From Flavobacteriales bacterium (GTDB lineage Bacteria > Bacteroidota > Bacteroidia > Flavobacteriales > Flavobacteriaceae), in contig JAAESS010000270.1 in the NCBI GenBank assembly GCA_024229195.1, positions 1 through 34,061 on the forward strand: 34,061 nt of DNA, read 5' to 3'. The first letter of the stretch is position 1. The number at the start of each line of letters is the position of its first letter. Of the stretch, positions 23,520 to 30,168 are shown piece after piece. A program made the position numbers and the translations under genes. The notes under the pieces are model-generated. The model was not told where the DNA came from and did not search any database. It worked only from the letters and a program-made list of their open reading frames with translations.

Positions 23520-25625
23520 ATGAAAATATATGACGAAAAACACATTAAAAATGTTGCATTTGTTGGAGCCCATAACAGCGGCAAGACCACGCTTGCCGAA
23601 ACTATGCTATTTGAGGCTGGACTGATCAATAGACGAGGTACAGTTGAAGATAAAAATACAATTGCTGATTATCACGAGATTGAGCAAGAAAGAGAAACGT
23701 CAATTTTTGCAACTCCGCTGCATACAGAATGGAGAAATTACAAAATTAATATCATCGACACACCCGGTCTGGACGACTTTATAGGTGAAATTGCTTCAAC
23801 TATGAGAGTTGCTGATTCTTTGGTTACCGTAATCAATGCACAACAAGGAGTTGAAATAGGAACAGAAATCATTTGGCAATACATCAACAAATTTAGTCGC
23901 CCTACCTTATTCGTCATCAATCAAATAGATCATCCACAAGCTAATTTTGACTCGAGCTACCAGAGTATTGTGGACCTTGTTGGAAATAATGCAATTAAGA
24001 TTCAATATCCTATCGTTATGGATGGCGCTCAGTGTATTATTGATGTCTTAAAAATGAAAATGTATAAATTCAAACCAGAGGGTGGTAAACCTGAAAAATT
24101 TGAAATTCCTGAATCCGAAAAGGAAATGGCCGATTTTCTTCATAATGAGTTGGTAGAAAAAGCTGCTGAGAATGATGAAGAGTTGATGGAACTTTATTTT
24201 GATAAAGGTACTCTGAATGAAGATGAAATGAGAAAAGGAATACAGAAAGGTATGTTGCATCATGAACTCTTCCCTGTATTTTGTGTTTCTGCTTTAAACG
24301 ATATGGGAACAGGTCGTTTGATGGGCTTTATTGACAATGTAGCTCCCGCAGCTGCCGACCTAAAGCCGGAACAAAGTCTCGAAGGCAACGAAGTATTTTG
24401 CAAAGCAGATCAGCCCACAGCTCTTTTTATTTTTAAAACCTTTCATGAGCCTAATTTGGGACAGATCACTTTTTTTAAGGTGAAATCTGGTGAAGTAAAT
24501 CAAAATGACAGACTAAAAAACTCCAGAAATGACGAAATAGAAAGTTTGAATCAATTATTCATTATGGATGGCAAAAAAAGACATGCAGTTGACAAACTTA
24601 CTGCTGGTGATATTGGAGCTACCTTAAAACTTAAAAACACTGAAACAAACGATACACTTCGGGCTACCAAAGAAGAAATTACCATAAAACCAATCATTTT
24701 TCCTCAGCCTCGAATCAGAAAAGCCGTTGAAGCTGAAAATAAAAAGGACGAAGAAAAGTTAAATGAGGTACTTAAGAAAATCCATAGTCAGGATCCGACA
24801 GTAGTAATTAAATACAGTAATGAATTAAAACAACAGATCTTATCCTGTCAAGGAGAGTTACATTTGGCAACTATTGATTGGACTCTTCAGCATATCTATG
24901 GTATTAAAGCTGTTTTCAATCAACCACGTGTTGCCTATCGAGAAACCATTCAAAGAGCTGCCACTCAAAGTTATAAACACAAAAAACAATCTGGTGGTTC
25001 AGGACAATTCGGAGAAGTTCATTTAAAAATCGAGCCTTGGCACGAAGGGATGGATGAACCAGAAGGCTTCAATATCAGAGGGAAAGAAGAAATCGATCTG
25101 AAATGGGGCGGAAAACTGATTTTTTATAATTGTATCACCGGTGGTGTTATAGATACACGCTACTTACCTGCTATTATGAAAGGTATTTTGGAAGTTATGG
25201 AAGAAGGTCCCTTAACAGGCTCTTATGCTCGTGACATCAGAGTAATGGTTTTTGACGGAAAAATGCACTCTGTAGATTCCAATGATATATCCTTTAAAAT
25301 TGCCGGAGCTCATGCGTTTAAGGCTGCCTTTTTGGATGCAAAACCGAAACTACTCGAACCCATTCTTGATCTTGAAGTAAAAGTTCCTGAAGAATTACTG
25401 GGAAATGTTATGACAGATTTGCAATCAAGAAGATCTATCATTATGGGGATGGACAGTGATGGAAAACACCAGATCATAAAAGCTAAAGTTCCTGAAGCGG
25501 AAATGTATAAATACTCTACAAGTCTGCGTTCACAAACTCAGGGACGCGCGACTTTTAGCACAAAATTTGCTTCCTTTGAACCTGTACCTTCAAACGTACA
25601 AAGTGAACTGATCCAGGAATCTTAA
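23520..25625 (+). CDS. Divergent elongation factor G paralogue (EF-G2-like)
   Basis: Protein of 701 residues with all five EF-G domains: G domain (1 to ~280), domain II, III, IV (from YRETIQRAATQSYKHKKQSG) and V (RSIIMGMDSDGKHQIIKAKV; LRSQTQGRATF). The P-loop is intact (GAHNSGKT, 16-23). The G3 motif is D80-T-P-G-L84-D-D-F instead of DTPGHVDF, so the catalytic histidine is a leucine. Switch I reads E57-R-E-T-S-I instead of ERGITI, and G4 is N134-Q-I-D rather than NKxD. These changes suggest slow or absent GTP hydrolysis. It matches the Bacteroidota EF-G2 class; a Bacteroides EF-G2 has been reported to lack GTPase activity and help growth under carbon starvation. It stands alone with its own strong terminator. 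Confidence 0.88.
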   Translation: MKIYDEKHIKNVAFVGAHNSGKTTLAETMLFEAGLINRRGTVEDKNTIADYHEIEQERETSIFATPLHTEWRNYKINIIDTPGLDDFIGEIASTMRVADSLVTVINAQQGVEIGTEIIWQYINKFSRPTLFVINQIDHPQANFDSSYQSIVDLVGNNAIKIQYPIVMDGAQCIIDVLKMKMYKFKPEGGKPEKFEIPESEKEMADFLHNELVEKAAENDEELMELYFDKGTLNEDEMRKGIQKGMLHHELFPVFCVSALNDMGTGRLMGFIDNVAPAAADLKPEQSLEGNEVFCKADQPTALFIFKTFHEPNLGQITFFKVKSGEVNQNDRLKNSRNDEIESLNQLFIMDGKKRHAVDKLTAGDIGATLKLKNTETNDTLRATKEEITIKPIIFPQPRIRKAVEAENKKDEEKLNEVLKKIHSQDPTVVIKYSNELKQQILSCQGELHLATIDWTLQHIYGIKAVFNQPRVAYRETIQRAATQSYKHKKQSGGSGQFGEVHLKIEPWHEGMDEPEGFNIRGKEEIDLKWGGKLIFYNCITGGVIDTRYLPAIMKGILEVMEEGPLTGSYARDIRVMVFDGKMHSVDSNDISFKIAGAHAFKAAFLDAKPKLLEPILDLEVKVPEELLGNVMTDLQSRRSIIMGMDSDGKHQIIKAKVPEAEMYKYSTSLRSQTQGRATFSTKFASFEPVPSNVQSELIQES

Positions 25626-25643
25626 AGAATAAATGTTATTTTT

Positions 25644-25677
25644 ACCCATCAAAAAGCTATTTTTGATGGGTTTTTTT
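25644..25677 (+). terminator. Strong rho-independent terminator after the EF-G paralogue
   Basis: A perfect 12 bp stem (ACCCATCAAAAA, 25644-25655; TTTTTGATGGGT, 25660-25671) with a GCTA loop is followed by a run of T to 25677. It lies 18 bases after the stop codon. Confidence 0.92.
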
Positions 25678-25694
25678 ATTGAGCAAAGCTACCT

Positions 25695-26459
25695 ATGAAG
25701 ATATTCAGATCAGAAAGTTTCGTTGATTATAAGACGTATACATTCAACTACGCCACCTATTGTATAAAAGAAGACCAAAGTGAGCTTCCTGAAATATATG
25801 CACAAGGTTTTTTACCTTATTCAAATAATGTGAATCTCCAAGAGGAAACTTACTATTTGGCAAGAAGTTTAAGAGTTGATCTTTCACTTTTTAAGGAATC
25901 CTCAGAGAACAGAAGAGTTGTCAGAAAAATGGAGGAATTACAACCGTCTTTAGAGGTGATTCCCGCGAAGGACTTTAATTTAGATGATATCGAATTTAAG
26001 AATTATTGTCTTGATTTTGCCAGTAAAAGGTTTAGTGAATCGATCTCCATGGAACGTCTTGACTATATCCTTAGTGCGAAAAGCATAAGCCATATTTTTC
26101 AATTTAAAATAGCTGATAAAAATGTTGGTTATGTGATTAGTATTATTGAAAATGGTACACTTCACTATTGGTTTGCTTTTTTCGATCTGGAATATCAAAC
26201 TTATGCTCTCGGTAAATGGATGATGTTTAGTGTCATAAAATGGGCTTTTGAACAAAAAATGGCATTTGTATACCTCGGAACCTGTTATGGTGAGAAATCA
26301 TTATACAAGGTTCGTGATTTTAAAGGCCTCTCCTATTTTGATGGAAATCAATGGGATAGTAATATAAAAACACTAAAAGCAAAATGTAAATCTGATCAGG
26401 AATTTACAGCTGATGAGTTCAAACAAGATACTGACCTGTTCCTACAAAGATTGTTATAA
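25695..26459 (+). CDS. ATE1/Bpt-like aminoacyl-tRNA-protein transferase homologue
   Basis: Protein of 254 residues resembling arginyl-/leucyl-tRNA-protein transferases (ATE1/Bpt type, GNAT-like fold). The segment LFKESSENRRVVRKME (66-80) matches the ATE F-x-x-S-x-x-x-R-R-x-x-R block. The C-terminal half has HYWFAFFDLEYQT, LGKWMMFSVIKWA and YVYLGTCYGEKSLYKVR-like sequence (here FVYLGTCYGEKSLYKVRDF), the most conserved ATE region. The N-terminal Cys cluster of classical ATEs is absent; only C23 is there. If active it would add an amino acid to protein N-termini and mark them for degradation. Databases label such proteins either as arginine-tRNA-protein transferase or GNAT; the activity is unproven. 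Confidence 0.72.
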   Translation: MKIFRSESFVDYKTYTFNYATYCIKEDQSELPEIYAQGFLPYSNNVNLQEETYYLARSLRVDLSLFKESSENRRVVRKMEELQPSLEVIPAKDFNLDDIEFKNYCLDFASKRFSESISMERLDYILSAKSISHIFQFKIADKNVGYVISIIENGTLHYWFAFFDLEYQTYALGKWMMFSVIKWAFEQKMAFVYLGTCYGEKSLYKVRDFKGLSYFDGNQWDSNIKTLKAKCKSDQEFTADEFKQDTDLFLQRLL

Positions 26460-26485
26460 GAGCCCCCCTTACCTATTCACAACAT

Positions 26486-26510
26486 AACACAAAAGTTGTG
26501 TTTTGTTTTT
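26486..26510 (+). terminator. Weak AT-rich terminator after the ATE-like gene
   Basis: AACACAA (26486-26492) and TTGTGTT (26496-26502) form a perfect 7 bp stem with a 3-base loop, followed by TTGTTTTT. It is short and AT-rich, and it overlaps the -33 element of the next gene. Confidence 0.45.
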
Positions 26511-26537
26511 CATTACTGTAATAAATGATTAATTTTG
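26503..26537 (+). promoter_or_regulatory. Candidate promoter of the NqrM-like / GT2 / sigma / Nramp run
   Basis: TTG (26503-26505) and TAATTTTG (26530-26537) are 24 bases apart, one more than the flavobacterial TTG-N17-23-TAnnTTTG range. The -7 box ends 18 bases before the ATG at 26556. Confidence 0.5.
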
Positions 26538-26555
26538 CACCATAATTTGATGTAT

Positions 26556-26777
26556 ATGAAACTTCTATTGTTAAGTGTTATTTTATTAGGACTTGGGTTT
26601 GCCGGTATTGCCATAAAAATCTGGGCTAAAAAAGACGGAGAATTTGATGGAACTTGTGCCGGAAGTAACGTAAGACTGAAAGCCGAAGGAATTACATGCG
26701 GCTGTGGTAAAGAAGGAAGTTGCACTACAAATCTTGACAATCAGGAAGAGAATATAACTACTAAGAGCATTTCTTAA
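26556..26777 (+). CDS. Small Cys-rich membrane protein, NqrM-like (DUF539)
   Basis: Protein of about 73 residues. An N-terminal membrane helix spans residues 3-23, followed by basic WAKK and four cysteines: C34 in DGTCAGSN, C48 and C50 in ITCGCGK, C56 in GSCTTN. The pattern helix, then G-S/T-C-x-G, then C-x-C, then C matches NqrM, which is needed to mature the Na+-translocating NADH:quinone oxidoreductase, probably by delivering iron to the NqrD/NqrE site. No nqr genes are in the window, so the assignment rests on this pattern. I start at ATG 26556; an ATG two codons upstream (26550) and a TTG at 26535 inside the promoter are alternatives. It ends 6 bp before the GT2 gene. Confidence 0.6.
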   Translation: MKLLLLSVILLGLGFAGIAIKIWAKKDGEFDGTCAGSNVRLKAEGITCGCGKEGSCTTNLDNQEENITTKSIS

Positions 26778-26783
26778 GACACA

Positions 26784-27887
26784 ATGTTACTGCTCATCGC
26801 ATTTTGTGTCGTTTTTTTTATACAATCTTATTTCTATCTTTTCCTTTTCAGGAAATATACTTCTTTTAAACCATCTCCTGACTTAGACAAGACCTCTTCA
26901 GTAAGTATCGTTGTATGCGCAAAAAATGAATCGGAAAATTTAAAAAATTTACTCTCAGGACTGGCACAGCAGGAACACAACTCCTTTGAGCTTATTTTAG
27001 TTGATGACGCGTCAACCGATGACAGCTTAAGTCAAATGTATTTATTTGAAAAAGCACATCTGAATTCAGCTTTTAATATCCATATAATTCCCATTAGCCA
27101 AGCCGATTCCAAAGGAAAAAAGGCGGCTTTGGAAAAAGGAATTCTTGCTGCGCAAAATCAATATATTTTGCTTACTGACGCAGATTGCCAGCCGACAAGT
27201 AAACGATGGGCCTCTCATATGCTGGCTCATTTTACTCAAAAAACAGTTGTCATTTTAGGTTATGGTGCCTATGAAAAAGTAAAAAACTCCTTTTTAAATA
27301 AACTGATACGGTTTGAGACTTTATTGACTGCACTTCAATATTTCTCATATGCTCTTGACGGAAAAAGTTATATGGGTGTTGGCAGGAATCTGGCTTATAA
27401 AAAAGAAGTTTTTATAGAAGCAAGAGGATTTGACAAACACAATCATATCAAATCTGGAGATGATGATCTTTTCGTTTCGCAGGTTTCAAACCAACACAAC
27501 ATTGCAATTTGCGACCATAAAGATGCTTTTACATTGTCAAGACCACATACTCATTTTAAGCAATGGGTCAGGCAAAAAAGGAGGCATATCACAACGGCGA
27601 CACATTATAAAACTTCAACACAATTTTTACTGGGTATTTTTTTTATCTCTCAATTCTTTATTTATGCATTGGCCTTCACTGCTCTGATAACAGAAACATT
27701 TACTTTTATAATTTTACCTTTATTTTTGATCAGGCTTATTTTCTGGTATGGCACCATTGAAAAAACTGCTGCCAGGCTAAATGAAAAAGATTTAATCGCT
27801 TTTGGGCCATTGTATGAAATTTCAATTATATTTATACAGTTGTATATATTTATAAAAAATATTATTTCCCCCCCTAAACATTGGTAA
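26784..27887 (+). CDS. Family 2 glycosyltransferase, membrane bound
   Basis: Inverting GT-A glycosyltransferase of 367 residues. An N-terminal hydrophobic helix (residues 1-20) precedes the catalytic domain, which has VSIVVCAKNESENLKNLLSG, the donor-binding LILVDDASTDDS and the DxD-type DADCQ. The loop QWVRQKRRH replaces the QxxRW motif of processive enzymes. About three hydrophobic helices follow near the C-terminus (FLLGIFFISQFFIYALAF and beyond). This layout fits transfer to lipid or surface polysaccharide at the inner membrane. It is 6 bp after the NqrM-like gene and 7 bp before a sigma factor gene. The substrate is unknown. Confidence 0.9.
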   Translation: MLLLIAFCVVFFIQSYFYLFLFRKYTSFKPSPDLDKTSSVSIVVCAKNESENLKNLLSGLAQQEHNSFELILVDDASTDDSLSQMYLFEKAHLNSAFNIHIIPISQADSKGKKAALEKGILAAQNQYILLTDADCQPTSKRWASHMLAHFTQKTVVILGYGAYEKVKNSFLNKLIRFETLLTALQYFSYALDGKSYMGVGRNLAYKKEVFIEARGFDKHNHIKSGDDDLFVSQVSNQHNIAICDHKDAFTLSRPHTHFKQWVRQKRRHITTATHYKTSTQFLLGIFFISQFFIYALAFTALITETFTFIILPLFLIRLIFWYGTIEKTAARLNEKDLIAFGPLYEISIIFIQLYIFIKNIISPPKHW

Positions 27888-27894
27888 TCAGTAC

Positions 27895-28449
27895 ATGAGC
27901 GACACAAAAGATATCAGTTTATTAATTGGTCAGGCAAAAAAAGGGGACCAAAAAGCTTTCAATGATCTCTTAAATTTATATTGGAAAGATGTGTATCATT
28001 TTCAATTTAACAAATGTCAAAATGAAGATGAGGCTGAGGACATCACTATAAAAGCCTTTGCAAAAGCTTTTGATAAAATTGATAGTTTTGATGAAAATTT
28101 TCAATTTAATACCTGGCTTTTTACGATTGCCAGTAATCTGTATATCGATCATTTAAGAAAGAAAAAAACACAAACCATTTCCATCAATAAAAACCATGCA
28201 GAACTGCATCGTATAATTGATGAAGAACCAACACCTTCTGACAAACTAATTCAGGAGCAAAATCTGGCCCAATTAAAAGCCTATATTCTTCAGCTTAAAC
28301 CTCGTTACCAGGAAGTGATCAATCTTAGGTATTTTCAGGAAATGAGTTACAAAGAAATGGCCAATCAGCTGGATGAACCCATGAATAATATTAAGGTCAA
28401 ATTATTAAGGGCGAAAAAATTACTCGCAGAGATCATTACCAGTAAATAA
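27895..28449 (+). CDS. ECF-type RNA polymerase sigma factor
   Basis: Sigma-70 family, ECF group, 184 residues. Region 2 covers about residues 20-90: DVYHFQFNKCQNEDEAEDIT, then FNTWLFTIASNLYIDHLRKKK, which contacts core polymerase and the -10 element. Region 4 covers about 125-180, with LKPRYQEVINLRYFQEMSYKEMANQLDEP as the helix-turn-helix for the -35 element. Region 3 is missing, as in all ECF factors. No anti-sigma gene lies next to it; it is flanked by a glycosyltransferase (7 bp before) and an Nramp-like transporter (8 bp after), so all are probably co-transcribed. The signal it answers is unknown. Confidence 0.94.
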   Translation: MSDTKDISLLIGQAKKGDQKAFNDLLNLYWKDVYHFQFNKCQNEDEAEDITIKAFAKAFDKIDSFDENFQFNTWLFTIASNLYIDHLRKKKTQTISINKNHAELHRIIDEEPTPSDKLIQEQNLAQLKAYILQLKPRYQEVINLRYFQEMSYKEMANQLDEPMNNIKVKLLRAKKLLAEIITSK

Positions 28450-28457
28450 GTCTTACC

Positions 28458-29687
28458 ATGAACCGAAAGGTACTTATAGTTTTTAAAAACCTAGGTCCTG
28501 GTTTACTTTTTGCCGGAGCAGCCATAGGTGTTTCTCATTTGGTACAATCGACAAGAGCGGGAGCTGATTTTGGTTTCGGATTATTATGGGCACTGATTTT
28601 AGTAAATATTTTTAAATATCCGTTTTTTCAATACGGGCCAAGGTATGCCACGGCCACAGGAGAAAGTCTTATTGATGGTTATAAAAAATTAGGTAACTGG
28701 GTACTGATCTTATATTTTATACTCACCTTTTTAACAATGTTTACCATTCAGGCAGCAGTCACCATTGTAACTGCCGGCTTGGCACATAATCTATTTGGAA
28801 TTACTCCAAATCTTAGCATTTGGAGTTTGGTAATCACAGGAATTTGCCTCTTGATTTTACTTTTGGGTAAATACAAATTGCTGGATCAGGGAATGAAAGT
28901 AATTATTTCAATTTTGGCCATTAGTACGGTCACGGCAGTTATTATAGCTATTCTAAAAGCGGACCACAGCTACTCAATGTTGCCTCAAATTCCAAAAGGC
29001 ACGATAGAAATTACATTTTTAATTGCTTTTTTGGGTTGGATGCCTGCCCCTTTGGATGTGTCGACCTGGCACTCCCTCTGGACCCTGGAAAAAAATAAAA
29101 CAACAAAAAATGAATTCAGCACAAAAAAAGCCCTGACAGACTTCAATGTTGGCTATATCACAACAGTATTTCTGGGAATATGTTTTATGACGCTTGGTGC
29201 TCTTGTCATGTATCACTCTCCTGAAGAAATAAGCAATAGTGCAAGCGCATTTGCGCAACAACTTATTGGTTTATACACTGATAATCTTGGAAAAGGAGCC
29301 GCCGTTTTTATTGGAATTGCAGCTTTTACCACTATGTTCAGCACAACACTAACTACTCTGGATGCCTCACCTAGAGCAATGGCAAAAACCAGTGAGTTAC
29401 TCATAGGGCAAAAAAGCAAATATTTTTATTTGATATGGATCTTTCTTTTAAGCTTGGGTACAATGGTTATTTTAAGCTACTTTAAAACAAGTATGATCAC
29501 TTTTGTGAAAATCGCAACGATTTTATCTTTTTTAACGGGTCCTTTTTATGCCATTGCTAATTTCACATTGGTAAAAGGAAAACATATGCCTGAAGAGGCT
29601 AAGCCTTCAAAATATTTAAGTTTCCTGAGTTACCTCGGAATTATCTTTCTCATCTTGTTTAGCATATGGTATCTGAGTAACTTATAA
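28458..29687 (+). CDS. Nramp-related transporter lacking DPGN and MPH motifs
   Basis: Inner-membrane protein of 409 residues with about 11 hydrophobic helices and the N-terminal Nramp look GPGLLFAGAAIG. At the place of the metal-binding DPGN in helix 1 it has G24-V-S-H27, and in helix 6 it has M195-P-A-P in GWMPAPLDVSTWHSLW instead of MPH. The Asp and Asn that coordinate Mn/Fe in classical Nramp are therefore gone, although the Met is retained. Related Bacteroidota proteins are annotated as Nramp divalent metal transporters. A different ion or different coordination (His27, Met195, Asp199) is plausible. It follows the sigma factor gene by 8 bp. Confidence 0.85.
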   Translation: MNRKVLIVFKNLGPGLLFAGAAIGVSHLVQSTRAGADFGFGLLWALILVNIFKYPFFQYGPRYATATGESLIDGYKKLGNWVLILYFILTFLTMFTIQAAVTIVTAGLAHNLFGITPNLSIWSLVITGICLLILLLGKYKLLDQGMKVIISILAISTVTAVIIAILKADHSYSMLPQIPKGTIEITFLIAFLGWMPAPLDVSTWHSLWTLEKNKTTKNEFSTKKALTDFNVGYITTVFLGICFMTLGALVMYHSPEEISNSASAFAQQLIGLYTDNLGKGAAVFIGIAAFTTMFSTTLTTLDASPRAMAKTSELLIGQKSKYFYLIWIFLLSLGTMVILSYFKTSMITFVKIATILSFLTGPFYAIANFTLVKGKHMPEEAKPSKYLSFLSYLGIIFLILFSIWYLSNL

Positions 29688-29730
29688 TTCATTTATCCAA
29701 AAAGATGTGAAAAAATTTATAAAATAATAT

Positions 29731-29738
29731 TATCTTTG
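29731..29738 (+). promoter_or_regulatory. Candidate -7 element for the cold-shock gene
   Basis: TATCTTTG (TAnnTTTG) lies 22 bases before the csp ATG. The -33 region has no TTG; the short leader argues against a long cold-shock thermosensor. Confidence 0.5.
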
Positions 29739-29760
29739 AGCTTAATTATAATTTATCACC

Positions 29761-29952
29761 ATGTCACAAGGAACAGTAAAATTCTTCAATGAATCCAAAG
29801 GTTATGGGTTCATTACTGAAGAGGGTTCAAACAGCGAACATTTCGTTCACATTTCTGGTTTAATTGACAAAATCAAAGAAGGAGATACCGTTGAATTCGA
29901 TCTACAGGAAGGTAAAAAAGGGTTAAATGCAGTAAACGTAAAGACTATTTAA
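29761..29952 (+). CDS. Cold-shock domain protein
   Basis: Single cold-shock domain of 63 residues, an OB-fold that binds single-stranded RNA and DNA and melts mRNA structure. The RNP1 motif is KGYGFI in FFNESKGYGFITEEG, and RNP2 appears as HFVHIS. It begins with the usual SQGTVKFFN. Compared with E. coli CspA (70 residues) it is slightly short, as is common in Bacteroidota. It is a monocistronic unit with its own -7 box upstream and hairpin terminator downstream. Whether it responds to cold cannot be seen. Confidence 0.96.
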   Translation: MSQGTVKFFNESKGYGFITEEGSNSEHFVHISGLIDKIKEGDTVEFDLQEGKKGLNAVNVKTI

Positions 29953-29982
29953 TATGTCGCTTTAATTTTTTTAATGTATTAG

Positions 29983-30009
29983 AACCTATCTCAACCGATA
30001 GGTTTTTTT
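29983..30009 (+). terminator. Rho-independent terminator after the cold-shock gene
   Basis: AACCTATC (29983-29990) and GATAGGTT (29997-30004) form an 8 bp stem with a 6-base loop followed by a T-run to 30009. Confidence 0.88.
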
Positions 30010-30082
30010 ATGTCTTTTTTTTAATGTTGATATTAATTTGTGCAAACATGACATATATCAACTAAAATGAATATTCGATTTT

Positions 30083-30090
30083 TAGTTTTG
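30083..30090 (+). promoter_or_regulatory. Candidate -7 element for the 602-residue protein gene
   Basis: TAGTTTTG (TAnnTTTG) would give a leader of about 70 bases before the ATG at 30169. No TTG at -33 spacing was found. Confidence 0.4.
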
Positions 30091-30168
30091 TAAATTGATG
30101 AATTCTGAAGTTTGGATTAAGCATCCATTCCTTCAATAATAGAAAAAGCAATAGCTAAAAAATCAATT

